Part shown: positions 1-8,857 of the stretch, piece by piece
Numbering within the stretch: position 1 is the first letter of the stretch
Layout of the letters: the number at the start of each line of letters is the position of its first letter
NCBI RefSeq assembly: GCF_001039575.1
Contig: NZ_JIBT01000004.1
Location: 1 to 55,044 of the forward strand
DNA: 55,044 nt
Reading direction: 5' to 3'
From: Halomonas sp. PR-M31
GTDB taxonomy: Bacteria; Pseudomonadota; Gammaproteobacteria; Pseudomonadales; Halomonadaceae
The notes under the pieces: generated by a model
What the model saw: the letters and a program-made list of their open reading frames with translations, nothing else
Database searches by the model: none
Told to the model about the DNA's origin: nothing
Program-made: the position numbers and the translations under genes

Positions 1-219
1 GCCGGTCATTAGCTCATCAGAAGGAATTTCGCCTTGGGCCAAACGTTGCTGAGCGCGTTGAAAGGTGGCAACTCCCTCTCGTCGCACGAGATACAAGCCA
101 ATGAAACCCGTGGCAAGGATCAGTACAAGGGTAGCCAATAGCCCGATCTGCGCACCCACTGAAAACAGGATCACGAAATCGAGCAGAGCAAAGAGCGTGA
201 AAGCGAGAAGAATCGGCAT
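1..219 (-). CDS. fxsA: FxsA family membrane protein (C-terminus off the window)
   Basis: The 73 visible residues start at an ATG at 219 and run off the left edge. They begin MPILLAFTLFALLDFVILF, with a second hydrophobic segment at about residues 28-46 and then LVRREG. This is the N-terminus of FxsA, an inner-membrane protein (family of about 150 residues) whose overproduction relieves F-plasmid exclusion of phage T7 in E. coli; its normal role is poorly known. In many gammaproteobacteria fxsA lies next to groES-groEL, which cannot be seen here. The assignment rests on the hydrophobic pattern and on family recognition of the N-terminal third only. Confidence 0.7.
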   Translation of the reverse strand, partial: MPILLAFTLFALLDFVILFSVGAQIGLLATLVLILATGFIGLYLVRREGVATFQRAQQRLAQGEIPSDELMTG

Positions 220-395
220 AGCGGCTCCAGGTCACGTTACTTCTTCAAGAATGGAGGCGGCTGGTGATAATGCAAGTCTTGATGAACGAAGCGACTGCTA
301 GAAAATAGCCTTCATGGGCACGAAGCAAGACTGGAAAACAAGTGTTTTTTGCATTATGCTGCGATGCACAAAACATTTAAGCGCTGGAGGTAAAA

Positions 396-1157
396 ATGCA
401 CATCGACGACAAGGTGATTGCGATTACAGGTGGTGCCCAGGGTCTGGGGTTGGCCATGGCCAAGATGCTAGGCGAGCGTGGAGCACGTATTGCGCTCATC
501 GACATGGATGCCGCGAGACTCGATCAGGCAGTCAATGCCTTGGCTGACTCTCATGTCGAGGCCCTGGCATTTGTGGCGAACGTGGCTGATGAGTCTTCCG
601 TTGTACAGGTGTTTGCGGATATTCAGGACAAGCTTGGCCCCGTGGCAGGACTGGTCAACAATGCGGGTATCACTCGGGATGGGTTGCTGGTCAAGGCCAA
701 GGATGAAGAAATCGTTTCGACGATGTCACTGGAGCAGTGGCAGCGGGTGATCGATGTCAATCTAACCGGCGTGTTTCTGTGTGGCCGCGAAGCTGCTAGC
801 CAGATGATCGAAACCGGTACCCAGGGTGTCATCGTCAATATTTCCAGTATTTCTCGAGCCGGTAACATGGGGCAAAGCAACTACGCTGCCGCCAAGGCGG
901 GTGTGGCTGCATTGACCGTCACTTGGGCCAAAGAGCTGGCGCGATATGGAATCCGCGTAGGGGCTGTGGCACCAGGCTTTATCGAAACGGAAATGACCGC
1001 ATCGATGCGGCCCGAGATTCTGGAGAAAATAACCAAAGGCGTGCCCCTGCGTCGTTTGGGTCTACCGGAAAACATTGCGGATAGCGTGCGCTATATTTTT
1101 GAGAACGACTATTACAGCGGCCGAGTGCTGGAATGTGATGGTGCGCTGCGGATCTGA
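396..1157 (+). CDS. SDR family oxidoreductase, 3-oxoacyl-ACP reductase (FabG)-like
   Basis: This 253-residue cytoplasmic enzyme is a classical short-chain dehydrogenase/reductase. It has the Rossmann glycine motif TGGAQGLG (residues 11-18), NNAG (88-91), the active-site Ser region near 150 and YxxxK (Y163, K167), followed by APGFIETEM. Length and motifs match FabG-type NAD(P)H-dependent reductases. It is not in a fab gene cluster, so it is probably a FabG paralogue of unknown substrate rather than the essential fatty-acid enzyme. A good ribosome site (GGAGG, about 385-389) supports the ATG at 396. It stands alone, with a large hairpin downstream separating it from the converging ComEA-like gene. 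Confidence 0.85.
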   Translation: MHIDDKVIAITGGAQGLGLAMAKMLGERGARIALIDMDAARLDQAVNALADSHVEALAFVANVADESSVVQVFADIQDKLGPVAGLVNNAGITRDGLLVKAKDEEIVSTMSLEQWQRVIDVNLTGVFLCGREAASQMIETGTQGVIVNISSISRAGNMGQSNYAAAKAGVAALTVTWAKELARYGIRVGAVAPGFIETEMTASMRPEILEKITKGVPLRRLGLPENIADSVRYIFENDYYSGRVLECDGALRI

Positions 1158-1176
1158 ACACCAGACGGGGATCAGC

Positions 1177-1226
1177 GATTCAAGTGCAACGAGAGACGTC
1201 TATAGCGATTCTCGCTGCACTGAATC
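1177..1226. terminator. Long imperfect hairpin between convergent genes
   Basis: Arms at 1177-1193 and 1211-1226 are almost perfectly complementary (GATTCAAGTGCA against TGCACTGAATC, one bulge), with a 17-base loop. It lies between the stop of the SDR gene and the stop of the convergent ComEA-like gene. There is no clear T-run, so termination or mRNA 3'-end protection for both genes is inferred from position only. Confidence 0.45.
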
Positions 1227-1233
1227 AGGCTAT

Positions 1234-1500
1234 TCAATAAGCGATTTGATCACGTAGCGATTCTACGGTGGCATCACCAATACCGTTGATCCGACTCAAG
1301 TCCTCTGCACTGTTGAAAGGACCGTTGGCTTCACGATCTTCGATGATTGCCTGAGCCTTTGCCTCGCCAATTCCAGGAAGCTGAGTCAGCATTTCCGCAT
1401 CGGCACTATTGATATTAATACTTTGGGTTTCTTGTGCTAACGCCAACGAGGCGAAGCCAAGAGACAGGCTCAACAAAACTGCCTTTAAAAGTGTTTTCAT
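1234..1500 (-). CDS. ComEA-like helix-hairpin-helix protein
   Basis: The gene encodes 88 residues: a signal peptide (MKTLLKAVLLSLSLGFASLALA) and then a compact domain of paired helix-hairpin-helix motifs (LTQLPGIGEAKAQAI and LSRINGIGDATVESL). This matches short periplasmic ComEA-type DNA-binding proteins, which in competent bacteria bind incoming DNA. Many gammaproteobacteria carry such a short version outside any competence operon. The ATG at 1500 is chosen because AAGGAAC precedes it and the signal peptide starts there; an upstream ATG at 1539 would add a non-signal-like extension. No other competence gene is visible nearby. Confidence 0.85.
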   Translation of the reverse strand: MKTLLKAVLLSLSLGFASLALAQETQSININSADAEMLTQLPGIGEAKAQAIIEDREANGPFNSAEDLSRINGIGDATVESLRDQIAY

Positions 1501-1680
1501 CTTTGTTCCTTTTTTATGACCAAGCTGTTTGTACGGCAAAGCAACCTTATAGAAACAATTTTGTTACAAAAATAGATTATTTCGTAATTTTTTGTAGGAA
1601 ATTGACTTGCTCGGCCGACGACATTGGCTCATGAACAAATAGCCATTGCTCATGCTTGATGCTCGGTTAACATGTTGGAC

Positions 1681-1689
1681 TGATATACT
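1681..1689 (+). promoter_or_regulatory. Possible extended -10 promoter of pyrF
   Basis: TGATATACT fits an extended -10 element (TGnTATAnT) 28 bases upstream of the pyrF ATG. No good -35 hexamer is found at the usual distance. The call is by eye. Confidence 0.35.
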
Positions 1690-1716
1690 GATGCAAACTT
1701 TGTTTGCGGAGCCTTC

Positions 1717-2433
1717 ATGTCTTCTCCTGCCTCGCCGATAATAATCGCGCTGGATTACCCTTCCATGGATGCAGCCTTGTGCATGGCGGATCAGCTCGAT
1801 CCTTCATGCTGTCGTGTCAAGGTGGGCAAGGAGCTGTTCACTCGTGCCGGCCCAAGCGTGGTAGAAGCTCTTCATGGGCGCGGCTTCGAGGTATTTCTGG
1901 ATCTCAAGTTTCACGATATTCCCAATACCGTTGCCGGTGCCGTACAGGCTGCGGCGGAGCAGGGCGTCTGGATGATCAACGTGCATGCAAGCGGTGGGCG
2001 GCGAATGATGGAGGCTGCCCGGGAACGCCTGGAGGCTAACCGTCTGACGACTCACCTGATCGCGGTAACCGTGCTAACCAGCATGGAGCGAGGCGATATG
2101 GCGGATATCGGGTTGGATATCGACCCTCTCGATCAGGTCGAGAGATTGGCGAGCTTGGCCAATTCCTGTGGCCTGTCCGGTGTCGTGTGCTCACCGCAGG
2201 AATCGTCACGACTGCGCGAAACCTGTGGGGAGAAATTTTTCAAGGTGACGCCAGGGATACGGCTCGCCTCTCACGAAGATGATGATCAGCGCCGTACATT
2301 TACACCGAACGAAGCGATGAGCGCCGGTAGTACGCATCTCGTCATCGGTCGCCCAATCACCCAGGCGAAAGACCCCATGACGGCATTGATGGATATCGAG
2401 AATAGGCTTCTCACTGATTCTCCAGGCCGCTGA
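1717..2433 (+). CDS. pyrF: Orotidine 5'-phosphate decarboxylase
   Basis: This 238-residue cytoplasmic enzyme converts OMP to UMP in the last step of de novo pyrimidine synthesis. It contains the family signature [10 protein letters not shown] (from residue 62) with the catalytic Asp-Lys-x-x-x-Asp array, ALDYP at the N-terminus and the phosphate-binding IGRPIT near the C-terminus. Length is normal. Its 3' end overlaps the convergent lapB by 23 bases. pyrF next to lapAB is a common gammaproteobacterial arrangement, although there pyrF is usually co-directional with lapB, whereas here it is convergent. Confidence 0.95.
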   Translation: MSSPASPIIIALDYPSMDAALCMADQLDPSCCRVKVGKELFTRAGPSVVEALHGRGFEVFLDLKFHDIPNTVAGAVQAAAEQGVWMINVHASGGRRMMEAARERLEANRLTTHLIAVTVLTSMERGDMADIGLDIDPLDQVERLASLANSCGLSGVVCSPQESSRLRETCGEKFFKVTPGIRLASHEDDDQRRTFTPNEAMSAGSTHLVIGRPITQAKDPMTALMDIENRLLTDSPGR

Positions 2434-3595
2434 TCGGTTTGATCGATCCCCATTTACGACAGCGTGGGCAGTGCCAATGCAGTTGCATGCCTGAAAAACC
2501 GCAGCGGTGACAACGATAGCGCGGGCTGCCCTCGAGTAACTTGGCGACAGGCTGTCGTAAAAGCGCCATTTGTTCGTATTGAGGCTTTGTTGCATCGAGC
2601 AGATAGAGATCCATCAAGTAATCGATACCGCGTAAACTGGGATGGATGTTCAGTTGCTCGGTGGCGAACGCGATGGCACTCAACCGATCCCCTCTGCGCT
2701 CCAATGACTGCGCAATCATGATAACGGTGCTGGTGTTGAACGTATGATCGTTCAATGAGTGCAGGTACTGTTCCAGGCCGTGTTCGTCTTCGAGCTTGAG
2801 ATAGGCGTCGCGCAGAGGTTCGAGAATGATGCAGGTGAAATCTCGATCCTGCTCAGGAATCTGCTTCAAATAGCGAATCTCGGCTTTATAATTACCCACC
2901 TCGCGCTCAATGACTGCAAACAGCCAGTTGGCACGGATGCAGCTGGAATCCGTGGATAGCGCTTGACGCAAGAGTTTGCGTGCTAGAGATGGACTGGCTG
3001 CCTCCAGATGTTTTTGCGCCAATTCACAAAGCCAATGAGCTGCAGCGCATCGTATATCCTCGTCCTGACGCAGCAGCTGTGGAGACGCGACGTCCAGCGC
3101 CTGCTGCCATTCTCGCTCTCGTTCGAAAAGGTCCACCAACAAACGTTTGGCAGAACGGCGCATGTCGTCGTCATGAGCGTCACGAGTCAATTGCTGGAGA
3201 AGACGCTCGGCGCGATCATGCACGCCAAGCTGCAAGAAGTCGCGAGACAGCTCCAGCTGGACTTGATCGCTTTGTGTCGCACTCAGGGCGGGACGCGCCA
3301 ACAGGTTCTGATGGATCCTGACGGCGCGATCGGCTTCGCCACGGCTACGAAAAAGCGTTCCCAGCGCAATATGCGTATCGACGGTATCGCTATTGACCTC
3401 CAGCGCCTGGATGAAGGTCTCGATAGCACGATCGGGTTGCTCATTAAGAAGGTAATTGAGCCCGGTGAAGTAGTCTCGGGGTAGTATGTTCTGCTGCTGC
3501 GAATTGCGGACTGGCGGTTCGCGCTGTAAACGACCTAACCACCAGCCGATGGCAATTGCCACCACCAGCAATGCCAGCAGCAAAAGATCGAGCAT
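2411..3595 (-). CDS. lapB: Lipopolysaccharide assembly protein LapB (YciM)
   Basis: LapB is an inner-membrane-anchored TPR protein that sets lipopolysaccharide levels by directing LpxC to FtsH for degradation. The 394-residue product has an N-terminal membrane helix ([18 protein letters not shown]), a series of TPR repeats over about residues 40-350, and a C-terminal rubredoxin-like metal site with two CxxC pairs (CHRC and CPRC), all hallmarks of LapB. It follows lapA with no gap (lapA ends at 3596), so the two are co-transcribed on the minus strand, probably with ihfB. Confidence 0.93.
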   Translation of the reverse strand: MLDLLLLALLVVAIAIGWWLGRLQREPPVRNSQQQNILPRDYFTGLNYLLNEQPDRAIETFIQALEVNSDTVDTHIALGTLFRSRGEADRAVRIHQNLLARPALSATQSDQVQLELSRDFLQLGVHDRAERLLQQLTRDAHDDDMRRSAKRLLVDLFEREREWQQALDVASPQLLRQDEDIRCAAAHWLCELAQKHLEAASPSLARKLLRQALSTDSSCIRANWLFAVIEREVGNYKAEIRYLKQIPEQDRDFTCIILEPLRDAYLKLEDEHGLEQYLHSLNDHTFNTSTVIMIAQSLERRGDRLSAIAFATEQLNIHPSLRGIDYLMDLYLLDATKPQYEQMALLRQPVAKLLEGSPRYRCHRCGFSGMQLHWHCPRCRKWGSIKPISGLENQ

Positions 3596-3901
3596 TTAGG
3601 GGCTTTCCTTGAACTCCTGGATGCGTAGCCGATCGAGTTCCTTGCGCTGCTGCTGATTATGACGTTGAGCACGGGTCAGAAGAGTGCGCAGGCGTAGATA
3701 AACGCCACTCATTGCCAGCATGCCCAGAAGAACGCCAAGCGCCAGCGCCACCAACAGCCACAATGACAGCGAGGCAGGGGGCAGTTCCGTCCAGATCAGA
3801 TTGAGCGGCAATGCTTCTTGATTGTTGACGGCAAAAAGAATGCCAAGCAACAGCACCAGCAGAAGGATGATGGCTAGCAACAGCCCTTTTAGCCAACGCA
3901 T
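3596..3901 (-). CDS. lapA: Lipopolysaccharide assembly protein LapA (DUF1049)
   Basis: This 101-residue inner-membrane protein has two hydrophobic helices (about residues 5-27 and 43-68) and a basic, probably coiled C-terminal tail (LRTLLTRAQRHNQQQRKEL). This is the LapA architecture; LapA works with LapB at the membrane during LPS assembly. It sits between ihfB and lapB in the same direction, and its stop directly abuts the lapB start, indicating coupled expression. Confidence 0.88.
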   Translation of the reverse strand: MRWLKGLLLAIILLLVLLLGILFAVNNQEALPLNLIWTELPPASLSLWLLVALALGVLLGMLAMSGVYLRLRTLLTRAQRHNQQQRKELDRLRIQEFKESP

Positions 3902-3937
3902 AGAGGTATCCTTTTAAATTTCGGTGACAGTAGGGCG

Positions 3938-4234
3938 TCAATATCCCAAGGCACGACTGGCGTTGACCTGTTCACGCAGTTCCTTGCCTGGTTTGAAGTG
4001 TGGCACGAATTTACCTTCCAGATCGACGGCTTCCCCTGTCTTGGGATTGCGGCCAAGGCGAGGCTCACGGAAATGCAGGGAAAAGCTACCAAAACCACGT
4101 ATCTCAACGCGCCCCCCGCTCGCTAGAGCGTCGGTAATATCGTCAAGAATGATGCGCACCGCAGCCTCGACTTCCTTGAGCGATAGCTCTGGTTGGCGCA
4201 TGGCGATTTGTTCGATCAACTCGGACTTGGTCAT
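3938..4234 (-). CDS. ihfB: Integration host factor subunit beta
   Basis: This 98-residue HU/IHF-family protein bends DNA as a heterodimer with IhfA. It shows the family pattern: [11 protein letters not shown] at the start, [11 protein letters not shown] in the middle and RNPKTGE followed by the DNA-inserting arm. The ATG at 4234 gives the standard IHF-beta length; an in-frame ATG at 4324 would add 30 residues absent from the family. In most gammaproteobacteria rpsA lies directly upstream; here the upstream neighbour is a divergent sdhE instead. Confidence 0.95.
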   Translation of the reverse strand: MTKSELIEQIAMRQPELSLKEVEAAVRIILDDITDALASGGRVEIRGFGSFSLHFREPRLGRNPKTGEAVDLEGKFVPHFKPGKELREQVNASRALGY

Positions 4235-4437
4235 CGGATGTCTCCGTGCGGCGTACTCTACCGCCAATAGGCCGGCAGGTATTGTTGTCTCAATGAGCAT
4301 ACTGCTCAAATCTTGAAAAAACAACGCACTAGCATAAGGATAAAAGACTGTTTGTCAGTTTGACGGCAGATTCCTGAATTCGCTACTGGCCTCGGTTATA
4401 CTGCTCATATTCAAATCTCAACTCGCGGGGTCGGATT

Positions 4438-4716
4438 GTGAGCGAAGATGTTGTCCTTAAACGATTGTACTGGCACTCGCGCCGCGGCATGTGGGAGCTC
4501 GATCTTCTGCTTATTCCTTTTCTGAAGCATCGCTACAGTGAGCTTGACGATGCGGATAAAAAAGCCTATCAGGAATTGATCAAAGAAGAAGACCAGGATC
4601 TTTTCACCTGGTTGATGCGCCGCGAGTTTCCTCAGGAAGACTCGTTTCGTCGGATTGTCAAGATGATCATCGACTATGCTGAAACAACCGGCAACGATCA
4701 ATATCGCGCCCTCTAG
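4438..4716 (+). CDS. sdhE: FAD assembly factor SdhE
   Basis: This 92-residue cytoplasmic protein helps covalent attachment of FAD to succinate dehydrogenase SdhA and fumarate reductase. The diagnostic RGxxE motif is present as RGMWE (residues 16-20), followed by the all-helical YgfY fold (EEDQDLFTWLMRREFP). It starts at GTG (4438), directly before SEDVVLKRLYWHSRRG, the usual N-terminus. The downstream ygfX overlaps its 3' end, and both converge on nadB, a conserved gammaproteobacterial layout. Confidence 0.92.
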   Translation: MSEDVVLKRLYWHSRRGMWELDLLLIPFLKHRYSELDDADKKAYQELIKEEDQDLFTWLMRREFPQEDSFRRIVKMIIDYAETTGNDQYRAL

Positions 4717-5077
4717 GCTATGTTGGTGGGCTTCGCTGTTGCTGGCTATGGCAATGTGTCTTCTTGTTGCGCTTTACGGACCGTCCTGGCTGGCTCTCGT
4801 GACGAGCCTTCTTTTGAGCTTGATTCTCTGGCGCGAAAGGGAGCGGCATGCGCACTGGCAGCTGCGCTGGATACCCGGTTTGGGCGGCGGTTGGCAGGCT
4901 CGTGAAGCTTCTTCTGACGATTGGCAGCGCGTGACGCTACACTGTGATTACCTGGGTCCATGGTTGGTGGGTGTCCGAGTCGGTAAGCAATATCATTGGC
5001 TATGGCCGGATAGCATGGACCAGGCAGCGCATCGCTCTCTGCGACGGCGTCTGCTGTGGTCTGCCTCAGGAGGCTAG
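4676..5077 (+). CDS. YgfX/CptA-like membrane protein
   Basis: The 133-residue product has two adjacent N-terminal membrane helices (about residues 17-50) with a short connector, then a soluble C-terminal part (WQRVTLHCDYLGPWLVGVRV). This matches YgfX, the small inner-membrane protein encoded after SdhE. In E. coli it has been described as the toxin CptA acting on cytoskeletal proteins, but this is debated and its role with SdhE is unclear. The chosen ATG overlaps the end of sdhE by 41 bases; a later start cannot be excluded. It overlaps the convergent nadB by 12 bases. Confidence 0.75.
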   Translation: MLKQPATINIAPSRLCWWASLLLAMAMCLLVALYGPSWLALVTSLLLSLILWRERERHAHWQLRWIPGLGGGWQAREASSDDWQRVTLHCDYLGPWLVGVRVGKQYHWLWPDSMDQAAHRSLRRRLLWSASGG

Positions 5078-6658
5078 CGTCGCTTTTGAAGCTGCCGGCA
5101 CTGAGGTGTCATGATGGGGATAATCGCGATTGTAATGAAGGCCACGTGATTCGTGGCGCTCACGGGCCACTCTCAACAGCATGTCAGCCAGGACGAGGGC
5201 ATGATGCAGTCGGTTAAGTGCCAGGCAGGATGCTTGATCTTGCCAATCTTTTTGCAAAAGCCCCGCACACTCCTTGTTCAGGCGTTTCAATGATTCCTCA
5301 CCGGCAGCAAGCCCTTCATTACTGCGCACGATGCCCGCGCACTGACTCATCGTTTCGCGCAGGGTAGTAAATGCCTGATCGATGTTCTCGCTGCCTGTGG
5401 GTTCAGAACTCACATTCAAAGACGAGAAGGGAATAATCGGTTCAGCACGTCTTTCAGACGTGACCTTGCGTAGTGCTTGCGCCGCAGAGCGAGCGAATAC
5501 CAAGCATTCCAGCAGCGAGTTGCTAGCCATGCGATTGGCGCCATGCAGACCCGTGCAGGCCACTTCGCCGATGGCGTAAAGATGGGCTACGTCACTGGCA
5601 CCCTGCAGATCGGTGGCGATACCGCCACAGCTATAGTGAGCAGCGGGCACTACCGGGATGGGGTCCCGAGTGATGTCGAGTCCACGACTCAGGCAATGGG
5701 CGTGGATGGTGGGAAAGTGTTCTTGTATCCGCGCTGCCTCGAGATGGGTGATATCGAGCAGCACGTGAGATGATTCATGACGCAGCATCTCGGCATGAAT
5801 GGCGCGAGCGACAATATCGCGTGGTGCGAGTTCGGCCCGTTCGTCGTAGTCCGGCATGAAGCGTATACCGTGAATATTCCGTAATAGACCGCCTTCGCCA
5901 CGCACCGCTTCGCTGATCAGGAAGGGGCTTCCGTCCGGATCGTACAGGCAGGTGGGATGAAACTGCTGGAACTCAAGATTCATTAGCGTGGCGCCAAGTG
6001 CCGCTGCCATCGCCATGCCTTCGCCGCAGGCTGGCGCAGGACTGGTGGTGTGTTGATAGAGACCGCTTGCGCCGCCGGTGGCCAGTACGATGTCCTGGGC
6101 TGCCGCGAGCTGAAGCTGATCGTGGATGTCGAGGCACAGCGCTCCCCGACAATGGCCTTGCCCGTCCTTGAGCAGTTCAATGGCTTGCCACTCCTCAATC
6201 AGGCGGATGTCGGGATGATGACAGGCATGCTCGAGCAGGGTGTCTATCAGCGCTTTCCCGGTGGCATCTGCCGCGTGGATGATGCGCCGGGCACCGTGCC
6301 CGCCTTCCCGGGTAAGATGGTAGGGGTAGACGGCGTTCTCCGTCGTATCCGGTGTAAAGGGCACGCCGAGTTCAATAAGCCAGTCGATCGCCTCCCGGCC
6401 ATGCTCTACGGTAAAGCGAACCGCGGCTTCATCGCACAAGCCATCCCCAGCAATCAAGGTATCTTGAACGTGAGCCTCGATATTGTCCGTAGGCGCTAGT
6501 ACCGCCGCGATACCTCCCTGAGCCCAGCGACTTGCGCCGAAATCATCCAGGGCCGGACGCAGTAGTGTCACAGCACGATGCCCGGCCAACTCGAGGGCCA
6601 AGGTCAGGCCGGCAACGCCGCCGCCGATGATCAGAACGTCGTGTTCGCTATGAATCAT
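5066..6658 (-). CDS. nadB: L-aspartate oxidase
   Basis: NadB is a flavoprotein that oxidises L-aspartate to iminoaspartate, the first step of de novo NAD synthesis. The 530-residue product has the FAD-binding GGGVAGL near the N-terminus, SRWAQGGIAAV, the active-site HPT in FHPTCLYDP, RGLDITRDPIPVVPAAHYSCGG (given here as two adjoining parts, RGLDITRDPIP and VVPAAHYSCGG) and GLHGANRMASNSL. All belong to the NadB branch of the succinate dehydrogenase flavoprotein family. The ATG at 6658 (MIHSEHDVLIIGGG) places the nucleotide site at the usual distance; an ATG at 6703 would add 15 residues. It overlaps the upstream FUSC gene by 11 bases. rpoE, a common neighbour of nadB, is absent here. Confidence 0.94.
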   Translation of the reverse strand: MIHSEHDVLIIGGGVAGLTLALELAGHRAVTLLRPALDDFGASRWAQGGIAAVLAPTDNIEAHVQDTLIAGDGLCDEAAVRFTVEHGREAIDWLIELGVPFTPDTTENAVYPYHLTREGGHGARRIIHAADATGKALIDTLLEHACHHPDIRLIEEWQAIELLKDGQGHCRGALCLDIHDQLQLAAAQDIVLATGGASGLYQHTTSPAPACGEGMAMAAALGATLMNLEFQQFHPTCLYDPDGSPFLISEAVRGEGGLLRNIHGIRFMPDYDERAELAPRDIVARAIHAEMLRHESSHVLLDITHLEAARIQEHFPTIHAHCLSRGLDITRDPIPVVPAAHYSCGGIATDLQGASDVAHLYAIGEVACTGLHGANRMASNSLLECLVFARSAAQALRKVTSERRAEPIIPFSSLNVSSEPTGSENIDQAFTTLRETMSQCAGIVRSNEGLAAGEESLKRLNKECAGLLQKDWQDQASCLALNRLHHALVLADMLLRVARERHESRGLHYNRDYPHHDTSVPAASKATLAS

Positions 6659-7823
6659 TGTGCCGGGGTCTCGTGTCTGTAGAAGAAGGTTTGTCGGAGC
6701 CACTGCGTAACCGATGTGAATCGCTCACTAGGGTATGCTGGCTCGCGCGTCGTCTAAGTCGCTTGCTGGGCAAGTGCCGCAATCTCCCCAAGCGAAGGCT
6801 CAATTCGCGGGTCAGTCTGGTCAGCTCTCGATTAAGCCATAAATAGCCGCTGGGTCCGAACAGCATTTGGCCGCTTTCGTCCCGAGCCAAGGTAGCCTGA
6901 TTGGCATATTGATCCAGATCGAAGCGTTTTACCTGCACCTCGATGGTCTGACCGGTACGCACCTGAAATGCCAGTGTGCCCAATACACGTGCAAGACGGT
7001 GCTGAGCCTCGCGCAGGCCTTTCATGGCAGCGATGCGCTCATAGCCGGTACGCGTCACCCAGCGGGTTTGCAATATCAGCTCGACGGTGGAAAGCATGCG
7101 TCGCTGCAACGATAACAGGCTATCGAGTTCGTTGCGTCGCAGTCGCCTCTCACTGTGAATGGCATCGACGAGTTTCCTTTGCTCGACCAGCTGGGCAGTA
7201 ATAATCTTGAGAAGCTCGTTGGTATCGATGTCGATATCGTTTTCGGCGGAGGCGCTGGTATGGGCATGATAAAGACGCGCCAGCTTGTCGAGATTGTCGG
7301 CGAGTAAAAAGCGCAGTACGTCCGTTGCCTTTTGCGGCAGTACCAGCACGGTGACAAGGATTCCGATCAGCGTTCCCAGCAGTACGTTGGAGGCGCGCCA
7401 CAGGGCAACGACAAGATCGTTGTCACCGCTGCCTACCACCAGTAATACGGAAATACCGAAGATCAGCGCACTATAGCCGTAGCGGGTAGCGAAAGTCGCA
7501 TAGGTTGCCAGGGCAATGCTGATCAGCGTCCAGATAGGGACCACTCCGGTTGGCGGGTCAGGGATCAAAACCAGCACGATACCCCAGATGATCCCCAACA
7601 CCGTACCCAGCAGACGTTGCCCGCCCTTGTCCAGGACGCTGCCGACATTTGGCAGATTACCGACGACCACCAAAGTACTGACCAGTGCCCAGCTACCGTG
7701 AGGAATCTGCAGCGTCGAAATGACGATGAAGGTGATGGCCAGTGCCAGGCTCGTTCGCAGTACATGTAGATAGTGGCGATAGCGGTAGCTGAAGTAAGGA
7801 TCGCGCAGACGCAGCAACGACAT
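6648..7823 (-). CDS. FUSC-family inner-membrane protein (aromatic acid exporter-like)
   Basis: The 391-residue protein has a hydrophobic N-terminal half with about five to six membrane helices (residues 20-165), then a soluble, mostly helical and basic C-terminal half ending in an Arg/Ser-rich tail. This is the layout of FUSC/YccS-type proteins, related to the AaeB p-hydroxybenzoate efflux subunit; the substrate cannot be told from sequence. It is about half the length of AaeB or YccS, which carry the unit twice. Its stop overlaps the nadB start by 11 bases, implying co-transcription. Confidence 0.7.
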   Translation of the reverse strand: MSLLRLRDPYFSYRYRHYLHVLRTSLALAITFIVISTLQIPHGSWALVSTLVVVGNLPNVGSVLDKGGQRLLGTVLGIIWGIVLVLIPDPPTGVVPIWTLISIALATYATFATRYGYSALIFGISVLLVVGSGDNDLVVALWRASNVLLGTLIGILVTVLVLPQKATDVLRFLLADNLDKLARLYHAHTSASAENDIDIDTNELLKIITAQLVEQRKLVDAIHSERRLRRNELDSLLSLQRRMLSTVELILQTRWVTRTGYERIAAMKGLREAQHRLARVLGTLAFQVRTGQTIEVQVKRFDLDQYANQATLARDESGQMLFGPSGYLWLNRELTRLTRELSLRLGRLRHLPSKRLRRRASQHTLVSDSHRLRSGSDKPSSTDTRPRHNDS

Positions 7824-7989
7824 CAGCGGTAGCTCTTCAGCGGATAGGTTGTAGTTCCTGAGGCAAGCAAGGAGCCTGGAACATCAAAAAGCATTTCAAC
7901 CTCATGGGAAGGAATAAAAAAAGAAAGCACCTTTATGCCGAATGGAACGGTATTTTGCTAAAACCGATGAGCAAACGCGATTATGTGTA

Positions 7990-8385
7990 TTAGTGTTTGA
8001 GCAGAGTGCCTACGGCAAATCTCAGCGCATCCTTACCTGCGTCGCCATGATGTCGCAGTGCTATCTCCAGCCTCTCTGTTGGCAACCCCTTGGGTGGCTG
8101 GCTCAGCAGCACGAGAAACTGTTGCCCTATCGGAGTAAGCACCAGAGATATCTCATCCAGACTGGCATCAGGATTGAAACCCCAGCCAGATTTTTCCACA
8201 TCGCGTTCTTTGATCAACCCGGCGTTCACCAGCTCATTCATATGGTAAACGAATCTGTGAAAGCTGGCAGTTTCAGTATTACTCGACTCGACAAAGGTCA
8301 ACCATAGGTCTGGGGTAAGCGCGCCCTCATAACTACCCTCTGCAATGAACTTGAGAATTCGCTGCATGTATAGTGTGTCAAGCAT
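7990..8385 (-). CDS. Uncharacterised small protein, winged-helix-like (DUF2513-like)
   Basis: The product is 131 residues, soluble, without signal or membrane segment. It starts MLDTLYMQRILKFIAEG, then has a helical part (FHRFVYHMNELVNAGLI) and a strand-rich part ending ISLVLTPIGQQFLVLL. The pattern of helices followed by 'hL..aGLi ... LT..G..fL' resembles DUF2513-type winged-helix proteins, but I cannot assign a function. The ATG at 8385 is preferred over 8424 because GGGAGAAA lies about 7 bases upstream. It stands alone between the FUSC gene and the tRNA cluster. Confidence 0.5.
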   Translation of the reverse strand: MLDTLYMQRILKFIAEGSYEGALTPDLWLTFVESSNTETASFHRFVYHMNELVNAGLIKERDVEKSGWGFNPDASLDEISLVLTPIGQQFLVLLSQPPKGLPTERLEIALRHHGDAGKDALRFAVGTLLKH

Positions 8386-8564
8386 GGTGCGTTTCTCCCA
8401 TTCCGTACGGCATAAGAAAGCCAATCACAATATTCTGGCCGCGCAAATTACATCCTGTGTAAACGCCAGGGTCAAGCATGGAGAAAGAGTTTACATGGTT
8501 CTTGCAGAAAGACGTTCGGTGATCGACTTACGTGTGGGCGATGGCGAGGTGGTATTGATTTTGC

Positions 8565-8652
8565 TGGTGCCCGGAGCGGGCTCGAACCGGCACGGAGTAT
8601 AACCTCCGAGGGATTTTAAGTCCCTTGCGTCTACCAATTTCGCCATCCGGGC
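8565..8652 (-). tRNA. tRNA-Leu(UAA)
   Basis: On the minus strand the sequence begins GCCCGGAUGGCG, has a long variable arm typical of tRNA-Leu, the anticodon UAA in the loop following GGGAC, the T-arm GGUUCGAGCCC and an encoded CCA end; 88 nt with CCA. It is the last of the cluster downstream of pgsA. Confidence 0.95.
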
Positions 8653-8686
8653 GGGGATAGGGGAGAGCGTATAGCCAGAAATGAAA

Positions 8687-8760
8687 TGGAGGCTGGAGTC
8701 GGAATCGAACCGGCGTACACGGAGTTGCAGTCCGCTGCATGACCACTCTGCCATCCAGCC
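8687..8760 (-). tRNA. tRNA-Cys(GCA)
   Basis: The 74-nt minus-strand cloverleaf begins GGCUGGAUGGCAGAG, has anticodon GCA in the loop of GCGGACUGCAACUCCG, T-arm GGUUCGAUUCC and an encoded CCA. It lies between tRNA-Gly and tRNA-Leu, a common order downstream of pgsA. Confidence 0.95.
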
Positions 8761-8783
8761 TTTGAAGCCATATCCTGAGGCAA

Positions 8784-8850
8784 TGGAGCGGGAAACGAGA
8801 TCCGACCGGGCTGGCGTTCCAGCTCGCGACCCTCACTGTTTCTTTGCCAC
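8784..8850 (-). pseudogene. Decayed tRNA-Gly copy
   Basis: Positions 8784-8805 repeat the 3' end of the intact tRNA-Gly (acceptor and T-arm) with one change, and 8823-8834 repeats its variable/T-arm junction. Between the two blocks lie 17 unrelated bases, and the anticodon arm is not recognisable. A cloverleaf cannot form, so this is read as a relic of a second tRNA-Gly gene; two tandem tRNA-Gly genes are common at this locus in related bacteria. Confidence 0.65.
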
Positions 8851-8857
8851 CAACTAC

